This document shows, piece after piece, positions 41,537 to 50,960 of a stretch of DNA of 57,698 nucleotides. The translations under genes were made by a program, and so were the position numbers. Source of the DNA: Cloacibacterium normanense (lineage in GTDB: Bacteria > Bacteroidota > Bacteroidia > Flavobacteriales > Weeksellaceae); contig NZ_PTPZ01000011.1 in assembly GCF_002943105.1 (NCBI RefSeq), positions 1-57,698 of the forward strand, read 5' to 3'. A model generated the notes under the pieces. The model made no database searches and had not been told where the DNA came from. It saw only the letters and a list, made by a program, of their open reading frames with translations. Position 1 is the stretch's first letter, and the number at the start of each line of letters is the position of its first letter.

Positions 41537-41579
41537 GCAAAAATGCAATTCCTCACTTTGGTCGGAAACGCATTTTTGC
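41537..41579. terminator. 10-bp inverted repeat after the PRTRC operon
   Basis: GCAAAAATGC (41537-41546) and GCATTTTTGC (41570-41579) are perfect arms around a 23-base loop, 26 bases after the ThiF gene. There is no T run after it, so it is a weak terminator candidate or a binding site. Confidence 0.45.
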
Positions 41580-41730
41580 AGAAAACGGAGCAACCACATT
41601 TCTAAAACATTCCTTTCTCTAGCTTTTAGTGTTTTTGAAAAGAGGTTGCGAAGTTATAGATTAGCCTTTCTTACAAATTTTCTAATAAATTTTCTTTGTT
41701 TAATTTTGTTGAAAACTAAACCATTTAAAT

Positions 41731-42405
41731 ATGATTTATACAGTACCAACAAAAAAAGGATTAGGTGTTGAAATATGGGGAACTCGTGATGATCTGGAAT
41801 ATCTATATGAAGTTGTTTCAAAATTTTGGAATGATGAAAAATTCTTTAATGTCAAAGGTTATAAGGATAAAAATAATTTGATTAGCAGTTTTTCTTATGA
41901 AATAAGAAAAGCATCCTATGGAAGTAGGCTAACAAGAAATAGTAGTCATTATTCCTTTGAAGAAATTCCTTACTTAGGTTTTAAAATATCATGGGTACAT
42001 ATCTTATTCTCTATTGCTACATTAAAGTATAATATGAGAATGGTGGAGAGCGATAAAGGTGAAATAGCAATGTTTTTACACCTCGAATATTGGATTGAAA
42101 GAGCAATGGAAAGCTACGATCCAATAGGAGCTAAGAAGTTATTACCATATTTGGATAATGCTGTCTATGCAGGAAATGAATATTTGTATCTGTATATGAG
42201 AAAAATTAATGCTACTTTTTTTGAAATGAAAGGTGGTAAGAATTCTTTCAGAAAATTAGCTGAATTAATGAGAACTTCTATATATTCTACAGAGGATTAC
42301 AAAAATTTACTTAATTTTTTTCAATCAGAAGCAAAAAAGCATAATTGTGGTATAGAAGATTTAGAGTTAAACGATGATGATAAGATTTATGAAATAGAAT
42401 GGTAA
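41731..42405 (+). CDS. DUF6904 family protein
   Basis: A 224-residue protein opening MIYTVPTKKGLGVEIWGTRD, the pattern I associate with DUF6904, followed by LEYLYEVVSKFW. The middle is helical (YLGFKISWVHILFSIATLKY and LEYWIERAMESY). No catalytic motif is seen. It stands upstream of a GNAT-like gene on the same strand, separated by 26 bases, so the two may be co-transcribed. The family name is given with moderate confidence and function is unknown. Confidence 0.6.
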   Translation: MIYTVPTKKGLGVEIWGTRDDLEYLYEVVSKFWNDEKFFNVKGYKDKNNLISSFSYEIRKASYGSRLTRNSSHYSFEEIPYLGFKISWVHILFSIATLKYNMRMVESDKGEIAMFLHLEYWIERAMESYDPIGAKKLLPYLDNAVYAGNEYLYLYMRKINATFFEMKGGKNSFRKLAELMRTSIYSTEDYKNLLNFFQSEAKKHNCGIEDLELNDDDKIYEIEW

Positions 42406-42431
42406 AATTTTAATTTAATTAATTGATAAAC

Positions 42432-43130
42432 ATGACAAATAAATCTCTTCAATTGCTACTTGAAAAGTTAAATCATAATGATGAATCGTGTAGTCTTATT
42501 TATCGTAGACCATTAAGTTCAAATGTTGATTATGCCAAAATTTGGTTGGATAAACCAAAATTTACCGATAACGTAACTTCTTCTGATGGACCAGATGTTT
42601 TTTATCTGATAAAAAATAATGAAAATACATTTGTTGCCATTGTATTTGATATGATAAGAGATTTGCATTGGTTTGTAAATAATGATTTTAGAGGTAATGG
42701 GCATTTAACAAAGGCAATGGAACATACAATAATTCCTCATTTATTTTTAAGCAGGAATGAGCAAAGAATAACTATAAAGGAAATAGAAATTGGGAAAGAT
42801 AATTTTAAAGCTTCCGAAAAAGTTGCACTCAATTTAGGTTTTGAAAAAATTGCTGATGGAGAATATTTAATGTTAAACCATATCCATTTTATTGAAAATT
42901 ATAATTTTGGAAAAGATACCCCTCTTGATCCAAATAGAATTGATGAATTAAAAAAGCAAATTAATTTTTTAGGTCGATCTCTTTGGGCTATACAAACCGA
43001 ATTAGAAATGAAATTTGATAAAACAGATTATTCAAAAGAATTAATGGATTTAGTAAACCAAATTAGGAGTCATACATGGAAATTGGATGATTTTTATTGG
43101 AGTATTGAAAATAAGAATAAATTCATTTAA
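42432..43130 (+). CDS. GNAT-like acetyltransferase-fold protein
   Basis: A 232-residue protein from the ATG at 42432. Residues about 55-150 follow the order of a GNAT fold: FVAIVFDMIRDLHWFV, then FRGNGHLTKAMEHTIIPHLF (the RGxGxL-type loop that would hold acetyl-CoA), and FKASEKVALNLGFEKIADGE. The C-terminal 80 residues form a helical tail. The fold call is by pattern only. Substrate unknown. Confidence 0.55.
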   Translation: MTNKSLQLLLEKLNHNDESCSLIYRRPLSSNVDYAKIWLDKPKFTDNVTSSDGPDVFYLIKNNENTFVAIVFDMIRDLHWFVNNDFRGNGHLTKAMEHTIIPHLFLSRNEQRITIKEIEIGKDNFKASEKVALNLGFEKIADGEYLMLNHIHFIENYNFGKDTPLDPNRIDELKKQINFLGRSLWAIQTELEMKFDKTDYSKELMDLVNQIRSHTWKLDDFYWSIENKNKFI

Positions 43131-43242
43131 GGCAATCAGAAATTAATTTACGATTTAATTCTGTTGAGAATTTATTGGATGTGTTTGCCTGTTGTAAAGT
43201 GCAAAAACACAATTCCTATATTCTGTTTAAAACGAATTTTTT

Positions 43243-43304
43243 GCAGCAAAAGAACCAATGACATTTTTAAAGAATTGGCAATTATTTGCTGCTTGATTTT
43301 TTTG
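43243..43304 (+). terminator. hairpin and T-run after the GNAT-like gene
   Basis: GCAGCAAA (43243-43250) pairs with TTTGCTGC (43285-43292) and a T-rich run, TTGATTTTTTT, follows. It ends the DUF6904/GNAT-like transcript, about 110 bases downstream of the stop. Confidence 0.6.
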
Positions 43305-43349
43305 AAAAATAGATTGAGGAGTTGTTTGTTGATAATTTTTAGAGAAAGA

Positions 43350-43889
43350 TTAATTCCAAATTACTTTCAAATCTTTAAATTCTAGATTTGATTTTGTATT
43401 TTCAAATAAGTTTTTTTTAGGCTGAGAAGTTATTTTAAACCTAAACAATTTTATAAAAAGAGGTTCGTTCTCTATATTTTTAAAAGAAAAAGTTAACTTG
43501 ACTGGTGTTTTTAAATCCAATTCAGGATATGGTCTACTCGATTTGTAAAAATCAATTTCATATTCTTTTCCTTCTATGTCAACAATGGAAATGTCCTCAA
43601 TTGTCATTTTTTTGTTTTCATCCTTTGCTTCTACAAGAAAGGTAATGGAAATTGTTTTTTCGGCTTTGCTTCCAGTTACTTTTGTTATTTTAAATGAAGA
43701 GTTATCTTTCTCAGTATCTAAAATTGCTTTATTAATTTCAACTATTTTTTTTAGGTAGTCATTTTCCGAAGTCAAAACCTTATTCGTTAATTGAAGAGCT
43801 TCGTTTTCTTTTTTGAGAGCTTCACAATTGTTTTGGCTGAAGCCTAAAATTGTAATGAATATTGAAGATAAGTAAAGTATTCTATTCAT
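43350..43889 (-). CDS. secreted coiled-coil protein, hypothetical
   Basis: A 179-residue exported protein with a signal peptide (residues 1-18, ending in LGFSQ). After it comes a coiled coil with heptads (KKENEALQLTNKVLTSEND, about 25-60), and then a beta-rich part from about residue 65. This is a layout common in Flavobacteriia envelope proteins of unknown function. It is a single gene, convergent with the GNAT-like gene. Confidence 0.65.
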   Translation of the reverse strand: MNRILYLSSIFITILGFSQNNCEALKKENEALQLTNKVLTSENDYLKKIVEINKAILDTEKDNSSFKITKVTGSKAEKTISITFLVEAKDENKKMTIEDISIVDIEGKEYEIDFYKSSRPYPELDLKTPVKLTFSFKNIENEPLFIKLFRFKITSQPKKNLFENTKSNLEFKDLKVIWN

Positions 43890-43928
43890 TTTGTTTATTG
43901 TATAAGAATTGTAAATTTAAAAAAATAA

Positions 43929-43958
43929 ATAAAGGCTATTCAATTGGATAGCCTTTAT
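43929..43958. terminator. bidirectional terminator ATAAAGGCTAT/ATAGCCTTTAT
   Basis: An 11-bp perfect stem (43929-43939 with 43948-43958) around TCAATTGG lies between two minus-strand genes, after the 148-residue gene in the direction of transcription. A T-rich stretch follows on the minus strand. Confidence 0.75.
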
Positions 43959-43977
43959 ATTATATGAACTTTTAAAA

Positions 43978-44424
43978 TTATTCGAAGAGTAGACCATAGT
44001 CTCGGCCTGTTGGTTTAATATCTAAATTATTATGACCAACACTTTTAAATGCTTCTAAAGGAGGAGAAACCCTTCTTCTAAGAATGTTTTGTTTGGAAAA
44101 ATCTGTTTTTTTATTGTTAAGATAGGTTATAATCTCATTTTTAATTAGAGTAAGTAAACTTAAAATATCATAAGCATCTTCAGATTTTTTATATTTTACG
44201 TTACTTGGGTCAAAAAAAGAAAATCTATTCAATTTATTGATATAAGATTTTTTAGATGGTATAGAATTTAATTTTTTATCGTTTCTAATCTTTTCTCTAA
44301 TTTCAGACACTGATGAATATTCATCTAAACCATTAGTTTTCGCAAACGTATAAATAAACTTAATGTCTTTATCAACAGAATCATTTAAGTCTACTAATTC
44401 TATAGCATTCGAAACATTAGCCAT
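43978..44424 (-). CDS. hypothetical protein downstream of the phosphoesterase pair
   Basis: A 148-residue soluble protein without recognised motifs. It has charged helices (VSEIREKIRNDKKLN) and an SFFDPSN segment, then AYDILSLLTLIKNEIITYL. It lies on the same strand, 63 bases after the calcineurin-like phosphoesterase gene, and a strong terminator follows. It could be the third gene of that transcript or independent; the gap neither proves nor excludes it. Confidence 0.55.
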   Translation of the reverse strand: MANVSNAIELVDLNDSVDKDIKFIYTFAKTNGLDEYSSVSEIREKIRNDKKLNSIPSKKSYINKLNRFSFFDPSNVKYKKSEDAYDILSLLTLIKNEIITYLNNKKTDFSKQNILRRRVSPPLEAFKSVGHNNLDIKPTGRDYGLLFE

Positions 44425-44487
44425 TTTTTGTATGTTAGTTAATAATTGTGGGTTTTAAAAGACAAATTTAATAAAAAAAATTAATAA

Positions 44488-46080
44488 TCAAATAGTTATG
44501 TAAATATTATTTTTCCAATAAGGAATTATGTCACAAATGAATATTGTTGAAATGTATTTTTTAACCTCTTCTTGATTTAATTTTGAAAAAAAATTATATC
44601 TTAAATTATTGAAATCAAATTCTATTCCTTTTTTTATTTCATTTAGAACGATTAGTTTGTCTTTTGAATTTTGATATTTTTTTTCTTTATCAAATAAAAT
44701 ATCAAAACATACAAAACGAATCTTTTTATAATTGCCAATTTTCTGATTCAAAAATGATCTTAATTTTTCAATATTCCAGTCCTCCTCTCTTCTTATTATA
44801 ATTTGAATTTCATCCTCCGTAAAATAGAATTCTTCACTCTTTTTTATTTCCTTATCATAAAGTTTCGTTAGAACTGAGGAGAAATCTAGAATTTTATTAA
44901 TTTCTTTAATATAATTATCATAAATTTCTTTTTGTAGATTAGAATTATAGCTTTTATTTAGTTTGTATTCTTTATTATATTCTTTATTATTTATCCATGT
45001 TTTCTCATTTATGTCATAATGATATTTTTGCTGTAAAATATTTCTTTTGGTAGAGTTAATTGTTAATATATTAAAACTAGAATTATTAAAATCAGGATAT
45101 GATAAATATTTTTTTCGCTTTTCATCCTCTTCTACCTCTTCATATTTTAGCTCAATAAAACATCCTGAAAAAATCATTAGACTTTTATTGTCATTATAAT
45201 ATTCTGCATAATAATCTTTAGGGACATGTTCATGTCCACATAATAAAATGTCAGTATTATTTTTTAAATAAAAAAAACCTTCATTGTCTCCTAAATAGTC
45301 GATCCTCTCTGACCAAGTTAACCAATTTATTGGATGATGAATTGCTGTTAATACTAAATGATCATTATAATTTGTGATATGTTTTTTTAATAAGTCAATT
45401 TCAGAAAATATATTAAGTCCTATTACTTGATTGCCATATTCATTTGCCCTATTTGAAATGTCTTTTACAATTTGTTGAGTGTCTTTTTCTTTGTGTTTAT
45501 CATTTTCAAAATAATATTTTAGGCTTTCTTCTCCAAATGAAAGCCATGAGGAATTGAGAAGTGAAAATATTGTATTTTTCGAGCGACTATGATAGAATCC
45601 GTGATATAGTTTTTCTTTATATTGTTCTGAAGATCCTGTTGGGATATGTTTGTAGTCCTTAAAAGAATTACTGTAATTCTCGAAGACTTTTTCAATGTCT
45701 GGATTATTTTTTATAAAATCCAAATTGCTTTGTTTATGTTGATTCTCATTGAAGTATTTTTCAAAATATTTTATTTTGTCCCTAGATACATCATGATTGC
45801 CAGGTATGATTAGTAATTCAGCATTCTTGAAAATATTAAACAACGGATCAAGTAAATCAATTTTTAATTTATTATATTCTTTTAATGAACCTGATTGAGC
45901 CAGATCTCCAGTTATAATTACAAAGTCTATTTGTTGATCTTTTTTAATTATCTCGCACGTATCAAAAAAGCTTTGTAAAAATTTTTTGATTGATATTTCG
46001 TCATTGTCTTTATCATATATTGTGTAATGTATATCACTAAGCCATAAAATTTTATACTTAATGTCAATTGTATGCATCAT
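44488..46080 (-). CDS. calcineurin-like metallophosphoesterase, probable effector of an uncharacterised pair
   Basis: A 530-residue phosphoesterase. All metal-binding motifs are present: SDIH (Asp16, His18), TGD (Asp59), PGNHD (Asn95, His96), AIHHP near residue 255 and CGHEH near residue 285. The catalytic domain covers about the first 330 residues, and the last 200 residues are a charged helical part with no family known to me. There is no signal peptide, so it acts in the cytoplasm, where such enzymes cut nucleotides, cyclic nucleotides, RNA or DNA. The start overlaps the end of the 822-residue gene by 17 bases, implying coupled translation. The pairing suggests sensor plus effector, which is inferred. 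Confidence 0.8.
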   Translation of the reverse strand: MMHTIDIKYKILWLSDIHYTIYDKDNDEISIKKFLQSFFDTCEIIKKDQQIDFVIITGDLAQSGSLKEYNKLKIDLLDPLFNIFKNAELLIIPGNHDVSRDKIKYFEKYFNENQHKQSNLDFIKNNPDIEKVFENYSNSFKDYKHIPTGSSEQYKEKLYHGFYHSRSKNTIFSLLNSSWLSFGEESLKYYFENDKHKEKDTQQIVKDISNRANEYGNQVIGLNIFSEIDLLKKHITNYNDHLVLTAIHHPINWLTWSERIDYLGDNEGFFYLKNNTDILLCGHEHVPKDYYAEYYNDNKSLMIFSGCFIELKYEEVEEDEKRKKYLSYPDFNNSSFNILTINSTKRNILQQKYHYDINEKTWINNKEYNKEYKLNKSYNSNLQKEIYDNYIKEINKILDFSSVLTKLYDKEIKKSEEFYFTEDEIQIIIRREEDWNIEKLRSFLNQKIGNYKKIRFVCFDILFDKEKKYQNSKDKLIVLNEIKKGIEFDFNNLRYNFFSKLNQEEVKKYISTIFICDIIPYWKNNIYITI

Positions 46081-48532
46081 CTTTAAGAAGAGTTTTTATA
46101 AATGGTTTTTTAGTTTTTGCTGAGAAGTCAATTATTAAATTTAAGTACTTACAGTTTAAAGAAAAATAATCATCTTTTTTGTTCGTGTTTTGAAAGTATA
46201 AACCTCCAATTTGATCTATAGCAAAAAAGACATCATCATATTGTGAATTATAGTTTTTTAAAATTTCTCCTGTTTTCCAATCTCTTTTTAAAAGCATAAT
46301 TTTTCCACTTTCGGTTTTTTTCTTTAATTCCTGTAAGTATGAAATAAGGGATTTTTCTATGTTGTCAATAGGTAAATTTTTATTTTCTAGTGCATTATTT
46401 TTTAATTGCTCAATAAAGTCAATAATGGAAAAATTATTATTTTCTGTAAAAAAAATGTGAATTCTTTCAACGATAGATTTTATTTTTTCAAAATGTTTTT
46501 CCCAGTAAGTAAATATTTCTGGACTAGGGCATTCAACTTCAATTTCAGGTATGTTAAGGAAAAATTTCTTTATTAAAAGTAATCTGAAAATTTCTTGTTT
46601 TAATTGTTGTTCATTAAACAATCCATTAGTATCATATAAAGAAGTATTTTGGAAGTTATAAGTCCAAAACCAATATTCAAAAAGTTTAAAGTTTGATTTA
46701 AATGTTATATGGAATCGAATGGCATCTATTATAAAATAATTTATGTTAATCATTCCTGATTGATACATGTCATCAAAGTAGCTTTCATTAATGTATTTTT
46801 TGAAATTAAAAAGTTCTTTATTGTAATGATTAAGCTTTATTTCTAATTCCTTAGAGTCTAGTGGTATATGGTTAAGAATTTCTTTGATAATGGTAGAAAC
46901 AACAAATTCTGGAGAGGTTAGATGTGGAACAGCATAATTGATTGATAAATAATCAGAAACAGTATCTATATTGTTTAATCTAATAAGTGGATAGTATAAA
47001 TCACCACTATAAAACTTTTTGCCATATTCATATACTAATGAGCCATAGCTTGTAAGTAGTTGTTGAATAGAACTGTTAAAATCTAAATCAAAGTCTGATA
47101 TGTTTTCAAATAAATACCCATTTAAGAAACGAACATTATAACTTTCCTGAAAAACTTCTATATAGTAATTTAGTTTTTTTTCTATCTCTTTTACTTCAGT
47201 AATATGTTTTTTTTGACGAGAATGCTCCTCCATTATAAAACCTCTTAATAGTTTGATAAAAATACTGAAATCTAAGAAATACGTAAATAGTATTGGGTCT
47301 AAAATTCCATTGTTGTAGTTGGAAATAATTTTTAATATTTTTACTCTAATTTGTCTTGATACTTTTAAACCTTTAAGTGCTTGTTCAATTTTTTTAAAAT
47401 CTTTTATGCTGACACATAGTTTTTCTAAAACTATGTTCCAGTCAAGAATGTTGCTTTTGTTTCTTATTTCTATATCTAAATCTGGTTCTAGAAAAGAATA
47501 TGTTCTAACTTTTCTAATATGTTTGTACAATTGACAGTTGTCACTTCTATACAAATCTCTAAGGAGATGAAAGTTTGCCAAAATTGAATTTTCACTTTTT
47601 AAATGAATTACATAGTCACACTTTCCTAGAACTAATTCTCTTTTTAGAATGTTAAAATAATCTTTGAGAAAATTATGATTGTTTAGTTCTTCTACTACTT
47701 GATTTATATGTCCGGGTTTAACCTGCCATTCAATTTCAGTTTTTAAGGTACATTTATAATTTTCTATATAATCAATAAAGTCTTTATATATTTTACTATC
47801 ACTAGAACACTTAATTACATCCTCTTTAAAACCTATTGTTGAATTTGTATCGGCAAACAAGCTTGCCTTGTATATATCATTTTCTTCAAAATCAAAATCC
47901 TTGTAAAGACAATTTTCGTAAATATCTTTATGATTAATTAAATCCCCTAAACAGAGAGATCTTAACTTAGCAATGATATTTGCTAATTCTTTTGGAGATT
48001 TTATAAATACAGTTAATGACAATTCAAACCAAGAGAATGATTGGGATATAAGATATTTTGTATCTTTTAAGATTGATGACAATATTTGATGAATTTCATC
48101 AATAAAATCAGAACCAGTGCCAATATAAATCCCGTTATTAAGTTTTAAATGAATAATTCCTACAAAATACTCATCAATTGGCTCGGAAAATATTTTTTCC
48201 GAATAAACTTTATCATGAAGACAAAAGCCAGTATAGCTTTGAAGTGTATGAGAGCCGTAGTTTCTAATGTTTTCACTACTTTCACAGATTTCAAATAATC
48301 GATGTGTAAATTTAAAATTATTAATTAAAGAAATTTGACAATAGTCAAAATCCCCTAACATAAAATATTTCAAAGGTGAATACAATGCCTTTCCTTTATA
48401 GCCAATGTTTTCTTTGTAATCCGAATAAAACTCTTTTTCTAAACTTGCAACAAATGATTTTGCATTTTTTTCTGGAATAGTTGAATAGATAACATGTATC
48501 CCTCTTGTAATTTCTTTTCTAGAACCGTCCAT
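46064..48532 (-). CDS. large protein of unknown family with three ferredoxin-like repeats, partner of the phosphoesterase
   Basis: An 822-residue soluble protein that I cannot place in a family. The N-terminal 350 residues contain three segments of similar pattern: FMLGDFDYCQISL (58-69), SFSWFELSLTVFIKSP (165-180) then a helix ending KLRSL, and LGKCDYVIHLKSENSIL (302-318) then a helix ending LLRDLYR. Each looks like strand-loop-strand plus helix, as in ferredoxin-like or Lrp-type ligand-binding folds. The remaining 470 residues are helical with Tyr/Phe-rich stretches. No membrane segment or nucleotide-binding loop is seen. It precedes the phosphoesterase, with a TACTTTTG promoter box upstream. 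Confidence 0.65.
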   Translation of the reverse strand: MDGSRKEITRGIHVIYSTIPEKNAKSFVASLEKEFYSDYKENIGYKGKALYSPLKYFMLGDFDYCQISLINNFKFTHRLFEICESSENIRNYGSHTLQSYTGFCLHDKVYSEKIFSEPIDEYFVGIIHLKLNNGIYIGTGSDFIDEIHQILSSILKDTKYLISQSFSWFELSLTVFIKSPKELANIIAKLRSLCLGDLINHKDIYENCLYKDFDFEENDIYKASLFADTNSTIGFKEDVIKCSSDSKIYKDFIDYIENYKCTLKTEIEWQVKPGHINQVVEELNNHNFLKDYFNILKRELVLGKCDYVIHLKSENSILANFHLLRDLYRSDNCQLYKHIRKVRTYSFLEPDLDIEIRNKSNILDWNIVLEKLCVSIKDFKKIEQALKGLKVSRQIRVKILKIISNYNNGILDPILFTYFLDFSIFIKLLRGFIMEEHSRQKKHITEVKEIEKKLNYYIEVFQESYNVRFLNGYLFENISDFDLDFNSSIQQLLTSYGSLVYEYGKKFYSGDLYYPLIRLNNIDTVSDYLSINYAVPHLTSPEFVVSTIIKEILNHIPLDSKELEIKLNHYNKELFNFKKYINESYFDDMYQSGMININYFIIDAIRFHITFKSNFKLFEYWFWTYNFQNTSLYDTNGLFNEQQLKQEIFRLLLIKKFFLNIPEIEVECPSPEIFTYWEKHFEKIKSIVERIHIFFTENNNFSIIDFIEQLKNNALENKNLPIDNIEKSLISYLQELKKKTESGKIMLLKRDWKTGEILKNYNSQYDDVFFAIDQIGGLYFQNTNKKDDYFSLNCKYLNLIIDFSAKTKKPFIKTLLKDDAYN

Positions 48533-48600
48533 AATTCAAATTTATAAATTTCTAGATAATTTTTATCAATTATAGCATAATAAAAATCATAAATACAATA

Positions 48601-48608
48601 CAAAAGTA
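48601..48608 (-). promoter_or_regulatory. -7 box TACTTTTG for the 822-residue gene
   Basis: On the minus strand these bases read TACTTTTG, matching TAnnTTTG, 69 bases before the start codon at 48532. It lies in the 162-base divergent region that also must hold the patatin promoter. No clear -33 element was found. Confidence 0.45.
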
Positions 48609-48694
48609 TAATATAACCAATTGTAAAAAATAGATTAATTTAGTATTTAAATTAATAACCATTAAAAACTAATAAAATAAATCCTTAAAATTTT

Positions 48695-50950
48695 ATGGAA
48701 AACCAATATCCGAAATTAAATTTAGGAATATGCATGGCTGGTGCCGTTTCAGCGGGAGCTTATACGGCTGGAGCAATGGATTACATTATAGAAACCTTGG
48801 AAAGGTGGGAAAGAGAAAAAATAAAAATAAGAGAAAAGCTCACTAATGATAAGGGATTATCGGATAGAGAAAAGGCAATTCCTTTACATGATGTAGAAAT
48901 AAAGCTTCTAAGCGGAGCTTCTGCTGGAGGAATGACAGCAGCTATATTGTCTTATTCTTTTATTGATGGAACTTTTTTGAATAAAAATAAAGATTCTAAT
49001 GATATAATCTCTAGAAATTATAATTTGCCAAATGAAAACCATGTAAAAAGCAAATTATATACTTCTTGGGTAGAGATGGCGGATGAAAAAAACTTTTCAA
49101 CATTAGATAAGTTATTAGATGTTTCAGATGTCAAATCTATAATGCAAATGAATGCTTTATTAAATAATAATCCAATTGATGAAATAGCTGAAAAAGCATT
49201 GCCTAAGAATATCCCTGAAATAATTAATGTTAATTTTCCCAAATATGTTAGTAAAGATTTAAATGTCTTTCTTACTGTTACAAACTTAGACGGTTTACCT
49301 GTTGAAATAAATTTTGGAAATACAAGTAGCACAAAGAATAGTTTTAGAATGCATAGTGGGATGTTTTCATATAGTTTCTCCGATAAAGTTTGTAAGCATT
49401 TTGATTATCCCACGGAATTAGTTTCTCAACAAAATTTTAGAAATTTAATTATTGCTGCTAAATCAACAGGAGCATTCCCAGTTGGGTTAGCAAATCAAAA
49501 GGTACGAATACAAAATAAGTATATGTATCAGTATAAAAATAATCTATCAAGTAAATATAAAATAGAGATTAATGATATTGGTTTTAAAGGTACTGATTAT
49601 GAATTTATTGCTGTTGATGGTGGTTTAATCAACAATGAGCCATTAGGAATCACAGCGAAATACTTAAATTGTATAAATAAAAATGAATTAACAAATTATT
49701 TAATTCTAATTGATCCATTTCCATCTATTTTTATTGGAGGTGATAATGAAAAATACGTGGAGCCTAAGAAAGGGAATGTATTTCAAGTAATTTTTGGACT
49801 TTTCAAAGCTGTAAGAAACCACTCGATGTTTAAGCAGGAAGATTTATTAGAGGGACTAAATATGCAAAAAAACAAATACTTAATTTATCCAAGTAAGAGA
49901 GGAAAGCATTTTCTTGCTTGTGGATTTTTAGGGGGGTTTTCAGGTTTCTTCAAAAAAGAATTTAGAGAGCATGATTATCAATTGGGAAGAAAAAATACTC
50001 AAACCTTTCTAAGATATTATTTTGGGGAAAATATTGCAGATTTTTCTAAAATAGGAATTGAATTTAATGAGTTTCAAAAAAATGTTTTTGGATATTATCC
50101 AGATAGAGATAATTCTAAATCTATTAAACTGCCTCTAATTCCCGACATGTTATTGCTTGAAGAACTTTCTCCTAATGAAAACCAAACTTTCAATAAAAAA
50201 GGAAGAAACGAAATTTCTAGTCCTGACTTTTTAGGATTGACATCTTTAGAGTTAAATAATATTGTAAAAAAAATAGATTTTAGAATTCAAAAAATTATAG
50301 AAATGTCCTATCCTGATTTAATTTCAAGAAATTCTAATAAGTGGATAAAATGGGGACTGTATATCTTAGGATGGAAAATAAAAAAAATTGTTGGTTCAAA
50401 AATTACTGATAAAGTAAATAGAATACTTTTAGAAACATTTAAACCTCACGTAATTACCCAACAAGAATTGTTAGAAAAATATGCTCAAAACATTAAAATG
50501 AATGGCTATTTATATGAAAGTAAATTAGGGATTTTAGTTAAAATAGCAAACGGAGGAGAAAGATTAATTACCATCACTTCTGAAGGAAGAGAAACTGAAA
50601 GTATAGCCTCTAAAGGTGATTACATTATTACGAATAAAAAAGAGCAATATATAATCAAAAAAGAAAAATTTGATAGTTTATATGAACTAAAAGATGAATC
50701 AAAAGGACTGTGTGTCAAAAAAAGAAAGGTTTATGCATTAGAATTTAATAAAGAAACTCTTCCTATATTATATGAACAATACAAAGAAAATCTTTCTAAA
50801 AATATAGTCACATTCATTGATGCTCCATGGAATGAAAATCAAAAATTAGAAAAACTAAATTACTTTGTATTTGATGAAGAAGGGAACGAGATATATATTG
50901 TTGCGCACCAAGAATTTCTAATGACTTATCACAAAATATTTAACATTTAA
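48695..50950 (+). CDS. patatin-like phospholipase family protein
   Basis: A 751-residue cytoplasmic lipase-like protein. The patatin core is present: a Gly-rich start MAGAVSAGAYTAGAMDY (14-30, oxyanion region), the nucleophile elbow SGASAGG with Ser76, and the catalytic DGG (Asp308-Gly309-Gly310). The pair Ser/Asp forms the patatin dyad that hydrolyses membrane phospholipids. About 400 additional residues follow the lipase domain and show no family motif. The gene starts a rightward series and is divergent from the 822-residue/phosphoesterase pair. Patatins act as effectors in several bacterial conflict systems, including CBASS and secreted antibacterial lipases; which applies here is not known. 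Confidence 0.85.
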   Translation: MENQYPKLNLGICMAGAVSAGAYTAGAMDYIIETLERWEREKIKIREKLTNDKGLSDREKAIPLHDVEIKLLSGASAGGMTAAILSYSFIDGTFLNKNKDSNDIISRNYNLPNENHVKSKLYTSWVEMADEKNFSTLDKLLDVSDVKSIMQMNALLNNNPIDEIAEKALPKNIPEIINVNFPKYVSKDLNVFLTVTNLDGLPVEINFGNTSSTKNSFRMHSGMFSYSFSDKVCKHFDYPTELVSQQNFRNLIIAAKSTGAFPVGLANQKVRIQNKYMYQYKNNLSSKYKIEINDIGFKGTDYEFIAVDGGLINNEPLGITAKYLNCINKNELTNYLILIDPFPSIFIGGDNEKYVEPKKGNVFQVIFGLFKAVRNHSMFKQEDLLEGLNMQKNKYLIYPSKRGKHFLACGFLGGFSGFFKKEFREHDYQLGRKNTQTFLRYYFGENIADFSKIGIEFNEFQKNVFGYYPDRDNSKSIKLPLIPDMLLLEELSPNENQTFNKKGRNEISSPDFLGLTSLELNNIVKKIDFRIQKIIEMSYPDLISRNSNKWIKWGLYILGWKIKKIVGSKITDKVNRILLETFKPHVITQQELLEKYAQNIKMNGYLYESKLGILVKIANGGERLITITSEGRETESIASKGDYIITNKKEQYIIKKEKFDSLYELKDESKGLCVKKRKVYALEFNKETLPILYEQYKENLSKNIVTFIDAPWNENQKLEKLNYFVFDEEGNEIYIVAHQEFLMTYHKIFNI

Positions 50951-50960
50951 TCAAAACAAA

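Noticed and set aside
47319-47534. A 71-codon plus-strand frame within the 822-residue gene
   Set aside because: Short shadow of a long uninterrupted minus-strand gene, with no promoter or neighbouring partner.
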